Assembly: GCA_025966255.1 (NCBI GenBank)
Contig: JAOPVG010000569.1
Location: 1-5,628 of the forward strand
Reading direction: 5' to 3'
DNA length: 5,628 bases
Origin: Jatrophihabitans sp.
Lineage (GTDB): Bacteria; Actinomycetota; Actinomycetes; Mycobacteriales; Jatrophihabitantaceae
Part shown: positions 5,324-5,628 of the stretch, piece by piece
How positions within the stretch are numbered: the stretch's first letter is position 1
Layout of the letters: the number at the start of each line of letters is the position of its first letter
Notes under the pieces: generated by a model
Seen by the model: the letters and a program-made list of their open reading frames with translations, nothing else
The model's database searches: none
What the model was told of the DNA's origin: nothing
Position numbers and translations under genes: made by a program

Positions 5324-5628
5324 GCTGGACGCCGTCGATGTCATCCGGACGAAGCGCGACGGCGATGCGCTGAGCGACGCCCAGATCGACTGGGTGATCG
5401 CGGCCTACACGCGGGGCGACGTCGCCGAGGAGCAGATGGCGGCGCTGGCCATGGCGATCCTGATCCGGGGCATGACCGGCGCTGAGATCGCGCGGTGGAC
5501 AGCGGCGATGATCGCATCGGGCGAGCGGCTCGACCTGTCGGCGATCACCCGGCCCACCGTCGACAAGCACTCCACCGGCGGGGTGGGCGACAAGATCACG
5601 CTGCCCCTCGCGCCGCTGGTTGCCGCCT
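5307..5628 (+). CDS. deoA: Thymidine / pyrimidine-nucleoside phosphorylase (3' end missing)
   Basis: This enzyme catalyses reversible phosphorolysis of thymidine or deoxyuridine to base and 2-deoxyribose-1-phosphate. About 107 N-terminal residues are present and the frame is open to the window end. Visible are DAVDVIRTKRDG (8-19), SDAQIDWVIAAYTRG and the helical ALAMAILIRGM region, ARWTAAMIASGERLDL, and the family signature KHSTGGVGDK (87-96), whose Lys and Ser bind phosphate. The start is less certain than the identity. GTG at 5307 overlaps cdd by 17 bases and lacks a clear ribosome-binding site. TTG at 5316 is an alternative overlapping by 8 bases. Either way translation is probably coupled to cdd. 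The adjacent cdd matches the common actinobacterial cdd-deoA order. A uridine-accepting pyrimidine phosphorylase (Pdp) is the alternative and cannot be separated from this fragment. Confidence 0.93.
   Translation, partial: MKLLAELDAVDVIRTKRDGDALSDAQIDWVIAAYTRGDVAEEQMAALAMAILIRGMTGAEIARWTAAMIASGERLDLSAITRPTVDKHSTGGVGDKITLPLAPLVAA

Overview
The window (5,628 bases, very GC-rich, with most codons ending in G or C) looks like chromosomal DNA of a high-GC actinobacterium. GTG starts, strong Shine-Dalgarno sites and ATGA stop/start overlaps fit this, as does a cytidine deaminase of mycobacterial/nocardioform type (CAEC and PCGRCRQ motifs). No genus can be named from the sequence alone.

All genes lie on the + strand and are packed as a single operon cut at both ends. 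In order they are: the 3' part of a tandem-domain nucleoside ABC ATPase (1-1244); two nucleoside ABC permeases of the BmpEFG / NupOPQ (YufOPQ) type (1312-2433 and 2430-3707); a complete cytochrome P450 (3711-4925); a complete cytidine deaminase, cdd (4922-5323); and the 5' part of a thymidine/pyrimidine-nucleoside phosphorylase, deoA (5307 to the window end). There is no intergenic space over 70 bases, no RNA gene, no mobile element, no CRISPR array, and no visible promoter or rho-independent terminator. The promoter and the expected BMP-family substrate-binding lipoprotein should lie upstream.

The logic is import followed by catabolism. The ABC system brings nucleosides in, Cdd deaminates (deoxy)cytidine to (deoxy)uridine, and DeoA phosphorolyses thymidine/deoxyuridine to base and deoxyribose-1-phosphate. 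The odd member is the P450, which sits between the transporter and the salvage enzymes and is joined to both by a 3-nt gap and an ATGA overlap. It has an intact haem site but Ala at the usual proton-relay Thr of the I helix. A P450 built into a nucleoside uptake/salvage operon is the main candidate for something undescribed; its substrate cannot be read from the sequence.

The other notable structure is at the only real gap (1245-1311). A 24-codon ORF overlaps the ATPase stop by ATGA and the permease start by ATGA. A perfect 9-bp inverted repeat (1283-1291 / 1304-1312) would pair across the permease ribosome-binding site and the first base of its start codon. Together they could form a translational-coupling switch, or the repeat could be a DNA operator.
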